From an uncultured Pseudovibrio sp. (lineage in GTDB: Bacteria; Pseudomonadota; Alphaproteobacteria; Rhizobiales; Stappiaceae), in the NCBI GenBank assembly GCA_947502585.1, contig CANNAV010000004.1, positions 1 to 64,000 on the forward strand: a stretch of 64,000 nucleotides of DNA, in the 5' to 3' direction. This document shows positions 48,598 to 57,530 of this stretch, piece after piece (positions within the stretch are counted from its first letter, which is position 1; the number at the start of each line of letters is the position of its first letter). Position numbers and translations under genes: made by a program. A model generated the notes under the pieces. The model saw only the letters and a program-made list of their open reading frames with translations, did not search any database and was not told where the DNA came from.

Positions 48598-48792
48598 GCA
48601 TCCTCTTTGTCGCCTTTGCGACTTATACGTTTCCTGAAAGGCTCTCTTCCCTTTCCGGCTGTCTTCCGGTAAGACCTCAGGCCAAAGCAGCGCTATTAGC
48701 TTGAAAACGCTTTCGTGAAGCAACCCCTTAAAACACGGCTACTGTGACTATCAGCACTGCCTGAAACAGATGCAACCCCTGCCTCGAACAGA

Positions 48793-50220
48793 TCAGATTG
48801 TCAGCGATGGCAAGATCACCGTTGCTTTCACTCCACCTAACTCGCTATCGCCAAGTTCAAATGAACCACCGTAAATACCTGCAATGTCAACAATTATGGA
48901 TAAACCCAATCCTGTTCCGGGAACGGTTTCGTCGAGTCTTTGACCTCTGCGCAGCGAACGTTTTTTCTCTTCAGCCCCGAGTCCAGGGCCGTCGTCTTCG
49001 ACAATAAGACTAATGCGTGACGTTGCGGAATTATTGTTTTTTAGTGTCACTGATACTTTTTTATCACACCATTTGCAGGCGTTATCCAACAAATTTCCAA
49101 GAATTTCTTCCAGATCCTGCTGCTCCCCGCGGAACAACAGAGTCTCATCCATATCAACTGTGATTTCTGGCTCTTTGTCACGGTGGATTTTTTCCATAGC
49201 GCGTGACATGCGCGACACCACAGGTGCAGCCTCACAAGATACACCAATCACCCGGCGTTGTGCCGCCATTCGTGCCTTTTCCAGATAGTGCTGAACTTGC
49301 CCTCTCATAAGATCTGCTTGCTCGGAAACCTTAAGGGCGAGCGGCTCATCTGAACTTCGAGCCTCGTTGGCAATGACAGAGAGAGGCGTTTTCAGGGCAT
49401 GAGCAAGGTTTCCCACCTGTGTTCTGGAATGTTCCACCACTTCTCTGTTTGAGTGGATGAGTGCGTTCAGTTCCACCGCGAGCGGTTTCAGTTCTTTGGG
49501 CAAATCTTCCTGAACTTGTTCCTCTTTTCCCTGACGCACGCGACCAAGACTCTCCTGTAATTCGCTCAGAGGACGCAAGCCAAAGCGCACCTGCAGGAAG
49601 ATGGCTGCCACAAGGCCAAGTCCTAGAACGCCGAGGGTAATCGCAGCTTGCCATGCAAAGGATGCGGTACTTTCGCCCAGCTCGCGGGTGCTTCCGGCAA
49701 TTGCGATTGTAACAGGCTGAAGACCGCTGAACTGGATGCGTTTTTGCAGCAGGCGCAGATCATGCCCGGCCGGCCCTGTTATATTGCGTTTGAGTTCCAG
49801 TTTGCCCTTCATGTCCTGCAGGCGCAGCGTGTCACCGAAAAGGGATTCACTTTCAAACAGAACGTCACCTCGGCGTTGCACGGTCCAGTACCAGCCAGAA
49901 AGGGGCATAGTGAACCGCGGATCACCAATGCCGCGCAATACAGGCTTTTTCTGTTTCTGTCCATCCTCTGTGGCCAGCGAGCTGACAATTGCTGTCATGT
50001 GCACTTCAAGGCGCTTATCCAGTGCTTTCTCACCCGCTTCACGAAACAGAGCAACAAGAATTGCACCGGCAACAACCAGACTGACAAGAGCCCATAGACC
50101 AGCAACAAATATCAGACGCCAAGCCAATGACGCCTGTTGTTTCCTGCGAATGAACCTGATGGGGCTCCAGCTGAAAGCCACATGCAAGTCCTGGGAATCC
50201 GGGTTGTTCTTATCAGGCAT
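48793..50220 (-). CDS. feuQ: Sensor histidine kinase, FeuQ/PhoQ-like
   Basis: 475 residues: helix 1 (about 33-57), periplasmic region (about 60-170), helix 2 (about 185-207), HAMP-like linker, HisKA with His274 in VGNLAHALKTPLSVIANEA, and an ATPase domain with GNLLDNACKW, EDDGPGLG and GTGLGLSI. It overlaps the response regulator by eight bases. In Rhizobium leguminosarum and Sinorhizobium the feuPQ pair adjoins the cycHJKL (ccm) genes, the same neighbourhood as here. That supports the name; direct orthology is not proven from one sequence. Confidence 0.8.
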   Translation of the reverse strand: MPDKNNPDSQDLHVAFSWSPIRFIRRKQQASLAWRLIFVAGLWALVSLVVAGAILVALFREAGEKALDKRLEVHMTAIVSSLATEDGQKQKKPVLRGIGDPRFTMPLSGWYWTVQRRGDVLFESESLFGDTLRLQDMKGKLELKRNITGPAGHDLRLLQKRIQFSGLQPVTIAIAGSTRELGESTASFAWQAAITLGVLGLGLVAAIFLQVRFGLRPLSELQESLGRVRQGKEEQVQEDLPKELKPLAVELNALIHSNREVVEHSRTQVGNLAHALKTPLSVIANEARSSDEPLALKVSEQADLMRGQVQHYLEKARMAAQRRVIGVSCEAAPVVSRMSRAMEKIHRDKEPEITVDMDETLLFRGEQQDLEEILGNLLDNACKWCDKKVSVTLKNNNSATSRISLIVEDDGPGLGAEEKKRSLRRGQRLDETVPGTGLGLSIIVDIAGIYGGSFELGDSELGGVKATVILPSLTI

Positions 50221-50878
50221 TTTCTTCCTGTAACCGGTAGCCCAGTCCGCGCACGGTCTCGATCAGTGAACTGCCAAATTTCTTGCGTAATCGGCCCACG
50301 AACACCTCAATGGTGTTGGAGTCACGGTCAAAGTCCTGATCGTACAGATGCTCGACCAGCTCAGTTCTGGCAATTACGCGGCCTTTGTGATGCATGAGAT
50401 AAGACAGCAGGCGGAATTCGAGAGAGGTGAGTTTTACAGACATACCGTTTTTGGTCACTTTGCCTGCTTTGGTGTCCAATACAACATCACCGATGGAAAT
50501 CTCGTTGGAGGCCAGGCCAGCCGCGCGCCGTACCAGTGCCCGCACCCGCGCCAGCACTTCTTCCATATGGAATGGCTTTGCAACGTAATCATCTGCCCCG
50601 GCATCAATACCTGCGACTTTATCGCTCCAGCGGTCGCGAGCTGTCAGTATGAGGACTGGCATGGAATGGCCATCTCTGCGCCAGCGTTCCAGTACACTGA
50701 GACCATCCATCTGAGGCAGACCAAGATCCAGAATGACGGCGTCATAAGGCTCTGTATCGCCGAGAAAATGACCTTCCTCACCGTCAAATGCTTTGTCGAC
50801 AACGTAGCCAGCGTCTTCCAACGCTTCAGACAATTGTCTGTTCAAATCGCGATCATCTTCAACGATCAACATTCGCAT
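50213..50878 (-). CDS. feuP: Response regulator, FeuP/PhoP-like
   Basis: 221 residues. Receiver with Asp51 in AVILDLGLPQMDGLSVLERW, acidic VEDDRD and conserved Lys in DYVAKPFHMEE. The OmpR-type winged helix occupies about 125-218, with SNTIEVFVGRLRKKFG and ETVRGLGYRL. Operon with the overlapping kinase. In S. meliloti FeuP/FeuQ control cyclic-glucan export (ndvA) and osmotic adaptation; the target here is unknown. Confidence 0.82.
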   Translation of the reverse strand: MRMLIVEDDRDLNRQLSEALEDAGYVVDKAFDGEEGHFLGDTEPYDAVILDLGLPQMDGLSVLERWRRDGHSMPVLILTARDRWSDKVAGIDAGADDYVAKPFHMEEVLARVRALVRRAAGLASNEISIGDVVLDTKAGKVTKNGMSVKLTSLEFRLLSYLMHHKGRVIARTELVEHLYDQDFDRDSNTIEVFVGRLRKKFGSSLIETVRGLGYRLQEENA

Positions 50879-50985
50879 AAGATCTACCCCACGCCATCAT
50901 ACAGGCATTTATCACCTGATATCGCTTTTAAAATTCGTTCAAATTCAGGCAGAAAAATCTTAATCCAGAGTTCTTCTCAGCTCGG

Positions 50986-51279
50986 TTACAATCGGCGTCC
51001 TGTTCGTGCATCCAGCGTCACTTGCGTAACGTTGCCGTTGTGGAGTACGGAAAGCACATAGACCAATCCCCTTCCCCGCTCACAGAGTCTGGCTGAGAGT
51101 ATCTGCCCATTGACCCGCAGCGAACCCAAAGGACGTGCCTGGCCGCTGGCGACTGCCTGCCTTGTCTGGCTGGAGGACAAACACGCGGCCAAAGCAGGTG
51201 CCGACCATGTAAAAACCGTTATTGCCAAAGCCATTGCCATTAATGAACGAAAAAAGAGGTTGTGGAATTGATGTCTCAT
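50986..51279 (-). CDS. Small periplasmic PepSY-like protein, candidate FeuN-type modulator
   Basis: About 97 residues from ATG 51279; an in-frame GTG at 51300 is an alternative. A signal peptide (LMAMALAITVFTWSAPALA) is followed by about 70 periplasmic residues with LGSLRVNGQILSARLCERG and VTQVTLDARTGRRL, a PepSY-like beta layout. It stands about 107 bases upstream of the FeuP-like gene in the same direction. S. meliloti has a small periplasmic protein, FeuN, encoded in this position that represses FeuQ. Sharing of position and export makes the same job plausible; sequence relatedness is untested. Confidence 0.72.
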   Translation of the reverse strand: MRHQFHNLFFRSLMAMALAITVFTWSAPALAACLSSSQTRQAVASGQARPLGSLRVNGQILSARLCERGRGLVYVLSVLHNGNVTQVTLDARTGRRL

Positions 51280-51341
51280 AGAGCGTCTTTTAACCAGCAC
51301 TGGCTGAACCTCACATGAACGAGGGATTAATTATGTCAAAA

Positions 51342-51372
51342 CAAAGACCTGGCAGATTCTCAGGAGTCTTTG
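51342..51372 (-). terminator. Probable terminator of the GTA operon
   Basis: On the minus strand CAAAGAC (51366-51372) can pair with GTCTTTG (51342-51348) across a 17-base loop, followed by TTTT. It lies 45 bases after the last GTA gene. A TTGACA hexamer directly follows (51334-51339, minus strand), perhaps the -35 of the PepSY-like gene. Confidence 0.45.
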
Positions 51373-51416
51373 ATGTTTCCTGGCTTTATTTGCAAGTATT
51401 CAGGTAAAATCAATTG

Positions 51417-54400
51417 TTAAAGTGTTACGCTCGTCAGGCATTCTGAAGTTGTCCCCAAACCGTATTTTGTCGAGTTTTGAGCCACGTCACACATCAAAAG
51501 GTGCTGACCTGTCCCCAGGAGTGATTGCAGCTCGGCTCGTGGGATTATCAGGCTTTCCTGTGCAGCCTCGTATTCACGCAAAACTGTTCGTTTGTTTGCG
51601 CTCCCATCCTGACGAGAGAGTTTGACAGAAAATTGCAGTTTGTCCTCATGAAGCGGGATATCTGGCATTGCCCAGCTGTCTGCCTCCCGTCTGGCTCTGC
51701 GGATCCATGTAAGCTTCAGGCCTCCATTCGGTGTCTGCAGCGCTCTCAGGTGAACGGGAGCAAATGGTTTGAGTGAGCTTTGTTTTCCAGCGTGGCTTGT
51801 GTTGACAGCCCATTTGTATCCCAGGGGTTTGCCAGCAGGGACCACACGGTATGAAAAAGCTACATCGGCTTTGTCACTGGTCCATGGCAGTTTCGGCAGA
51901 GATTGATCCAATAGGAGGAACTCTGCGTTTTCAACGCTTTGCAATTCTACCAGATGCTCTGTACCCAATTGTCCTCTGAGCAGCCGGGTGAGTTTGTAAG
52001 TCATCGGGGCGATCAGGTCTGCCTTACAAAACTGTATTACCTCCCATTCGTTATTCTTGCGAACTGCACAGGCATTTGCTCCTGCAAGCACATCCAGCAG
52101 CTTTCGGCTTTGCAACTGGCCACCATAGAGTTTCACCGTGATCCGGGAGGTCTGATCCCACCGCCAAAGTGGGCCGGGCATGAGAGGTTCGAGCAGAACG
52201 CCCATGGTGGCTGGTTCTGTGACTTGCATCAGCGATGTGAATTCTTCTCCTGAACTGGAGTTGTAAAGCTGATAGGCGCTAGGCCAGTTGGCATTGCAGA
52301 CCGCGACGACCGGGCTTCCGTTATCTGCTCCCTCACTGTGGAACCCTGGCAAGTCCAAGATGCTGACTATTGGCGGACCTGAGGTGGGGTCGCTGAAAGA
52401 AGGTTGTGTCGCTCCGTCCCGGACTGATGTTGCGGATGAAACCGGATTTCCGTTGAGCCTCGTGGCCTGAACCTCCAGTTGGGCTCCTGACGAAATCTGA
52501 TCAATCCGGCAACGGAACGGAGCACTGTCATCACCTACAAGCTCGCCGGGAAGGTCCACCACATCCCCAGGTTTCAGACTGAGTTTACTCAGAGCAAGTC
52601 TGAACTGGAGGGTCTCCCGATCCAACCACAAACTCTGATGCATTTTCTGAACCAGCTTTTTGGCGGAGGGCAGCGAGGTTGTGATGGGAAGCTGGATGCT
52701 GGACGTACGCCGGTCCATGCCTTCCAGGCGCCGGGAGGAAACAACAAGCGTCTCGTAGTTATTATTGGGATCCATACCCTGCAGGCGGAGTTCGGCAGGC
52801 AAATCGCTGCCATCATTGCGGCTGATGGAGATGTAGCCTTCTTCCTCCGTTTCTTCCGCGTCCAGCAGGTCAGCAAGGCCCAGCTTTCCATCATCAGTGG
52901 CTGTGGCATATTTGGGGAGGATGGCCAGATGGGTTCCGCGATCAACGGCAATACCTTCGGTGAGATGCAGGATGGGAGAAAGTGCAGAGCGTAAGGACGT
53001 TGGCCCTGTCACGCTCAGGCCTTCGATGGTTTCGCCCAGTTCAGCGATCTCTGTCAGCTCTTGCGCGTGTCCGAAATCATCGCACATGGCGCGGATAAGG
53101 CCTGAGACAGAGGTTGCACCCAGACGGCCTGTCAGCCAATGGCCAAGTTGCCAGTTCTGTCCATCCGCCCAGACGTCGGTGTATGTCGGGAACTCGGGGA
53201 ATGGGCGGGCATCCCATGTCCAGAGGAAGGTCTTGTCCGCATCAACCATGGTGCCTGCGTAGGTGTCTGAGGTCGGGTTGTCGCCCTGTGGCCAGTCCGG
53301 GTGGTCTGTTCCCCAATAACTGAGGCTTGCTTCCAGCGCACGTCGCTGGACAAGGTCGTCCTGCTGTCCGCCGGAAAAGTGCGGCAAGGCGCTTTCGCCG
53401 GACTTGGGGTCCACGAAGACATTGGGCTGGTTCGTTCCTTTATCGACGGCAGGAAAGCCGAGCTCGGTAAACCAGATGGGTTTGGATTGCGGTGCCCATG
53501 GGGTTGGCGTGTTTTGTTCGGTACTCGCGATCCGTTCAAAATGCTGGTTTTGCCACCAGTTCTTCAGGTCTTTTTGTCGGAATACCCAAGGCTTGTTGCA
53601 GGCACCATCTGTAATCGGACTCCGGACTTTTGCAGAGCGGTCACTGTCGCTTGCATAGTACCAGTCGGAATATTCGCCGGAGGTTATACCCTCTCGCAGT
53701 ACTTTGAGGTTGTAGGCTGTTTGCGGATTGTCACTCTGACGCAGATCAGTCAGTGGCAGGTAATTGTCAATACCGACAAAATCGATATCGGAATGCGCCC
53801 AGAGCGGGTCCAGAGGGAAGCGCAGATCACCGGATTGAGGACTGTAGCCTGCGTATTCGCTCCAGTCGGCTGCGTAGGAGAGCCTGGTCTGAGTGCCAAC
53901 AATCCGGCGAACCTGCAAGGCCAGCGTTTGCAGGTGATCAACGAAAGTAAACGTGCTGCCCCCTGCCCAGCATTGGGTAAGACCGCGCATTTCAGAGCCG
54001 ATCAGAAAGGCATCCACACCGCCAGCCTCTTTTACCAGATCAGCGTAGTGCAGGATGAAGCGGCGAAACCGCCAGTCGCTGCCTGTGCCGACAAAGGCAT
54101 CTATCTGCGGTGTTATTGCGCTGGTGCCTTGCTGTGTTCCAGATTGTCCTGCTGCAATGTCAGAGGTGATGCGGCCACGCCAGGGGTAGCTGGACTGCCG
54201 GGTAGCACCGTATGGATCGGGCAACTGATTGTCGCCGGGGATATCCATCATCACGAACGGATAGAACATCACGGCAAGGCCACGGCGCTTCAGTTCCCTG
54301 ATTGCTTCTTTGACCGAGGCGTCTGATGGTGTGCCGCCATAGGCTGGTCTGTCGTTGATGCGGGATACCTCTGGCACCTCAGAGCGGGTCAGACCTGCTA

Positions 54401-55304
54401 CGCTCCAGTTTTCGGGCAGATGCTTTGTGGTCTGCCAGACCACTTTGGGTTGAATAGTGCATTTCGATGCACGCAGGTCATCACCAAACCATGCGACGAC
54501 GAGCGCAACGCTTTTCAGATTGGGACAGAGAGCTTGAAGTTCATCCAGCGAGCGGACCAGATCGGTTTCCTCGCCCTTCCCATGCCGGTTGACGCTGCGG
54601 GCGTTGCCGGGAGTCAGTTCCTCTATAACTTCCTGGGGGTGGTAGGCAAACTCTCCTGCTCCGGGAATAAGCGTCACGGCTTTGATCTGCTGTTCGAGTG
54701 GTTCAATGGAGCGGATTACTTCGAAGGCGAGCTGGGGGATACGGTTGCCGAAGTCCGCCAGGGGTAAACGCTCAAACACAACGTAAGCTGTGCCTTTATA
54801 GGCTGGAGCAGTGCCTTGCCTGGCTTCTATCAGCGGATCTGCCTGCTGGTCTTCTGCCCCCAGATGCACCCGCATGTTGATTGCACTGGTGTCCACCTCT
54901 TTGCCGTTGGCCCATATGCGACGTACCGCTGTGACGGGGCCTTCGCAAAGAGCGACAGCGAAATTGGCGAAATAGCTGTGGCTGGTGATTGTCGTGGAGG
55001 AGCCGGTGGATTTTCCGCCCTGCTTTTCTTCGGAGATCACCTCTTCCAGCCGCGTAGCCCAGATGATGTTGCCGGTGACACGTACGCGGCCATAGATAAA
55101 GGGAAGTGATGCCCCTTCGGCTGCGGTCTGTAACTGCAGGTCGCCCAGCTTACCGACGGAGAGTTCCCCGTTTTCACCCAGGATCTGCTGATCGATCCAC
55201 GCCCCGCCCAAAGCACCCACTGCTTGCCCTATGATGGCACCCATGGGACCACCAAGTGCACCGCCAACGACTGCACCAGCGCTTGAAAGCACCATTGTTG
55301 CCAC
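51417..55304 (-). CDS. GTA host-specificity/tail fibre protein (g15)
   Basis: 1295 residues, near the 1304 of R. capsulatus GTA gp15. The N-terminus is glycine-rich and hydrophobic (SAGAVVGGALGGPMGAIIGQ). A TIM-barrel glycosidase-like domain follows (about 440-740, with FVGIDNYLPLTDLR and IWFTELGFPAVDKGTNQPN). The C-terminal half is a phage tail-tip/receptor module. It builds the megatron-like tail tip that contacts the recipient cell envelope. GTG 55304 has AGGA seven bases before it. Last gene of the GTA cluster; a hairpin follows. Confidence 0.93.
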   Translation of the reverse strand: MATMVLSSAGAVVGGALGGPMGAIIGQAVGALGGAWIDQQILGENGELSVGKLGDLQLQTAAEGASLPFIYGRVRVTGNIIWATRLEEVISEEKQGGKSTGSSTTITSHSYFANFAVALCEGPVTAVRRIWANGKEVDTSAINMRVHLGAEDQQADPLIEARQGTAPAYKGTAYVVFERLPLADFGNRIPQLAFEVIRSIEPLEQQIKAVTLIPGAGEFAYHPQEVIEELTPGNARSVNRHGKGEETDLVRSLDELQALCPNLKSVALVVAWFGDDLRASKCTIQPKVVWQTTKHLPENWSVAGLTRSEVPEVSRINDRPAYGGTPSDASVKEAIRELKRRGLAVMFYPFVMMDIPGDNQLPDPYGATRQSSYPWRGRITSDIAAGQSGTQQGTSAITPQIDAFVGTGSDWRFRRFILHYADLVKEAGGVDAFLIGSEMRGLTQCWAGGSTFTFVDHLQTLALQVRRIVGTQTRLSYAADWSEYAGYSPQSGDLRFPLDPLWAHSDIDFVGIDNYLPLTDLRQSDNPQTAYNLKVLREGITSGEYSDWYYASDSDRSAKVRSPITDGACNKPWVFRQKDLKNWWQNQHFERIASTEQNTPTPWAPQSKPIWFTELGFPAVDKGTNQPNVFVDPKSGESALPHFSGGQQDDLVQRRALEASLSYWGTDHPDWPQGDNPTSDTYAGTMVDADKTFLWTWDARPFPEFPTYTDVWADGQNWQLGHWLTGRLGATSVSGLIRAMCDDFGHAQELTEIAELGETIEGLSVTGPTSLRSALSPILHLTEGIAVDRGTHLAILPKYATATDDGKLGLADLLDAEETEEEGYISISRNDGSDLPAELRLQGMDPNNNYETLVVSSRRLEGMDRRTSSIQLPITTSLPSAKKLVQKMHQSLWLDRETLQFRLALSKLSLKPGDVVDLPGELVGDDSAPFRCRIDQISSGAQLEVQATRLNGNPVSSATSVRDGATQPSFSDPTSGPPIVSILDLPGFHSEGADNGSPVVAVCNANWPSAYQLYNSSSGEEFTSLMQVTEPATMGVLLEPLMPGPLWRWDQTSRITVKLYGGQLQSRKLLDVLAGANACAVRKNNEWEVIQFCKADLIAPMTYKLTRLLRGQLGTEHLVELQSVENAEFLLLDQSLPKLPWTSDKADVAFSYRVVPAGKPLGYKWAVNTSHAGKQSSLKPFAPVHLRALQTPNGGLKLTWIRRARREADSWAMPDIPLHEDKLQFSVKLSRQDGSANKRTVLREYEAAQESLIIPRAELQSLLGTGQHLLMCDVAQNSTKYGLGTTSECLTSVTL

Positions 55305-55322
55305 GGTCCTGTCCTTTCCGGA

Positions 55323-55763
55323 TCAATAAGTTGAGAAGAATGAAAAACGCCCTGCAACTTTATTGCGCCACATAGGCACCAGCGGGCTCTCAACCACCCC
55401 AACTGCCTCATAGGCATGGAGGAAGCGGTCTTTGCCTGTCATGAGCCCAAGGTGCTTACAGGGCGATTGCGGTGCCCAGCGAAACAGGATGACATCCGCT
55501 GGTTCCGGCTTTTGCAAAGAGCCTCGTACCTCATGCAGATACTGATGCGCAGCGTTGAGCAGCTGGTCCCCGCCCTTCAGTTCCGCCCATTCCGGTGCGT
55601 AGCTGGCGGGAACGGGTGGCTCGGTATGATGCAAAAAACGGTAAAGGCCGCGGATAAAACCGAGGCAGTCGCAACCTGCACCTTTGGTTGTTGCCTGATG
55701 CTGGTAGGGCGTTCCAACCCAGCTGCGAGCTTCGCTAAGGAGTGTTTGCACAGACTGCTGCAT
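55323..55763 (-). CDS. GTA tail NlpC/P60 peptidase (g14)
   Basis: 146 residues. Cysteine peptidase of the NlpC/P60 fold: catalytic Cys33 in GAGCDCLGFIRG, with histidine in CKHLGLMTGK and a further one in DRFLHAYE. Predicted to cut peptidoglycan during DNA delivery into recipients. It starts two bases after the g13 stop and ends 18 bases before the g15 start, as in R. capsulatus GTA. No signal peptide, consistent with assembly into the particle. Confidence 0.93.
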   Translation of the reverse strand: MQQSVQTLLSEARSWVGTPYQHQATTKGAGCDCLGFIRGLYRFLHHTEPPVPASYAPEWAELKGGDQLLNAAHQYLHEVRGSLQKPEPADVILFRWAPQSPCKHLGLMTGKDRFLHAYEAVGVVESPLVPMWRNKVAGRFSFFSTY

Positions 55764-55765
55764 GA

Positions 55766-56653
55766 TTACCCTACCAGCTTCCCGCCGTTGTTGGCAGCGG
55801 ATTGGTTTTCAGGTCCGGCAAGGACGAAATCATTGCCCGGCATATGAGGAAAGCCCCGGAAGTTGGCGATGTTCCGAAACTTTTTCTGGCAATTGCTCCA
55901 GTCTTTATCGCAGCCTGCGGCGATAGATGCGATCACCGGATAGCTTTGCTCCAGTGTCAAGGGTGACCAGAGTGCAAGCTTGTGGTTACCCTGCTCAATG
56001 ATGTGACTGGTAATGCGCAGGGGTTGATTAGCGTAGGGACCGGACTGAAAGGTAAGCTTGCCGCAGGACCACCAGTTCGTACCGATATCGGTGTTCCCCG
56101 CAATAACCAGCCGATTGCCTGCTTCTTTGCCTGTGATGCTCACCTGTCTGGAATAGGCGGGCGTGTTCAGCTCAATCCCGCATCTGGGATCTCCCAGGTC
56201 CGCATGGCACTGGTGGAAGAGTTGCCGTCCCTTCGGTTCAGAGAGTCTGGCTGCAAGTGAACGAAACTCGGCACGAAACACATCGGCATCTCGTGTGATT
56301 TCACCAAGGCTACCGCGCCGGAGCAGTTCATGTTGTTCCGGGGTTTGCCAGTTGACCAGATAGACTTCGACCTGCGCATTGTCCCAAAGCCCCGCACTTA
56401 GTTCCTTTTCGCTCAGGCTATCAGAGGACAGGAAGCCCAGCGCTTCTTCCTGGCCGGCCTGAAAGTCAGATTGTGCCATGGCCTGTGTGCCATCAAATCC
56501 GATACCGGGCTCATAGGTTTTGCCAAGCAGTGAAATGGGGTGGTCGTGTGAGGTGAAGCCGAGACTGAGACCAGATGGGGCGGTTAAGCGCCAGCAGTAG
56601 GCCACGGTTGTGCCTTCACCTGCCAGGTGTTCTTTCAAAGCAACATTGATCAT
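55766..56653 (-). CDS. GTA baseplate hub protein (g13, DUF2163)
   Basis: 295 residues from ATG 56653 (MINVALKEHLAGEGTTVAYC). DUF2163 and the C-terminal iron-sulfur-like cysteines CGIELNTPAYSR and AGCDKDWSNCQKKFRN are typical of gp13, whose R. capsulatus homologue contributes to the tail hub. The frame is open 186 bases further upstream but that part overlaps g12 and has no family similarity, so I start at 56653. Gap to g12 is 22 bases. Confidence 0.92.
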   Translation of the reverse strand: MINVALKEHLAGEGTTVAYCWRLTAPSGLSLGFTSHDHPISLLGKTYEPGIGFDGTQAMAQSDFQAGQEEALGFLSSDSLSEKELSAGLWDNAQVEVYLVNWQTPEQHELLRRGSLGEITRDADVFRAEFRSLAARLSEPKGRQLFHQCHADLGDPRCGIELNTPAYSRQVSITGKEAGNRLVIAGNTDIGTNWWSCGKLTFQSGPYANQPLRITSHIIEQGNHKLALWSPLTLEQSYPVIASIAAGCDKDWSNCQKKFRNIANFRGFPHMPGNDFVLAGPENQSAANNGGKLVG

Positions 56654-56675
56654 GGAGTTACTCGCAGAGTTGGTT

Positions 56676-57320
56676 TCAGATGAGAAGTTCGACGAGTGGG
56701 ATGGACAGCACCTGCCCTGCCTCGAAGTGCAGGAGATTGATTTCCAGCTGATCGCTTTCAAAGCGCGTGGGCGTATCAAACAAAAAGCCCGCTGTGATAA
56801 CCTGATCGTTTGAGGGAATGTGACCTGCCTGAAACTCAAGCCCCCCAGTTGCGCAGTCCAGCAAAACTTCAGTACCCACAGTTTTCACATGCCCATCAAC
56901 CGCAATGGAGACAGTTCCTGCCACTGGTTTCGTGATCCTGCGCTGCCATGTAACGCTTGCAGCGCCGACTGGCTTGATGAGCTGGAAGGTTTTTGTTGTT
57001 CCGTCACCTGTTCCAATTATCACATCAGTTGCAGAGGGGTTTTCGTCAAACGCACAGGATTTGTGATCCATGGGATCACGAAACCGGAAACCGCAGAGCC
57101 GGCCGCCTGCTTTCTCGAAGAAAGAGAGCACCCGTTGCAGGTCTGCTGAGCTGCGTAATCCGGTGCCTACATCAAAATACCGTCGCGTTCCCTTCCAGAT
57201 GGCATTTCTGGTTTCAGCACCATTGAGTAACCTTGTGACCTGACTGCGTTTTTCTACTCTGACAGAAGCCCCTAGGGAAATTCCAAGTGGGAATGATTCA
57301 TCAACAAAACATGGTTGCAT
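56676..57320 (-). CDS. GTA distal tail protein (g12, DUF2460)
   Basis: 214 residues from ATG 57320, preceded by GGAGGGGG, a very strong ribosome site. DUF2460 sequence is seen in QVTRLLNGAETRNAIWKG, RRYFDVGTGLRSSADLQRV and FEKAGGRLCGFRFRDPMD. Homologue of the R. capsulatus distal tail protein joining tail tube to baseplate. It is the first gene after an intrinsic terminator and the 210-base gap behind g11, so it may begin a second transcription unit. Confidence 0.93.
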   Translation of the reverse strand: MQPCFVDESFPLGISLGASVRVEKRSQVTRLLNGAETRNAIWKGTRRYFDVGTGLRSSADLQRVLSFFEKAGGRLCGFRFRDPMDHKSCAFDENPSATDVIIGTGDGTTKTFQLIKPVGAASVTWQRRITKPVAGTVSIAVDGHVKTVGTEVLLDCATGGLEFQAGHIPSNDQVITAGFLFDTPTRFESDQLEINLLHFEAGQVLSIPLVELLI

Positions 57321-57460
57321 TTCCCCCTCCTGTTTGACCTGGCTCAAGGCTGCCTGTCGGCAAAGCATCTAATAGGAATGACATGGGAAAGTAATTTGCG
57401 TGATTTTCGCAGGCCTGCTGTCGATGCTCCTCCCTCTTTGCAAAGCAGCGGTTTTTTCCG

Positions 57461-57489
57461 AAAAACTTGCTACCACCGTCCGGTAGCAA
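57461..57489 (-). terminator. Intrinsic terminator inside the GTA cluster, between g11 and g12
   Basis: On the minus strand TTGCTACC (57482-57489) pairs perfectly with GGTAGCAA (57467-57474) over a 7-base loop and is followed by GTTTTT (T-run 57461-57465). It stands 42 bases after the g11 stop. R. capsulatus GTA is usually described as one long operon, so a terminator here is unexpected. Confidence 0.75.
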
Positions 57490-57530
57490 AACCACGTCGG
57501 TCCTTGAGTCCCTCCTCTTCAATGCCGACG

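Noticed and set aside
48598-48723. N-terminal extension of the small lipoprotein
   Set aside because: The extra 42 residues would bury the lipoprotein signal; ATG 48597 has a good ribosome site.
53301-54326. 341-codon plus-strand frame
   Set aside because: It lies wholly antisense to the GTA g15 gene, whose protein is clearly recognisable; a shadow of high-GC third positions.
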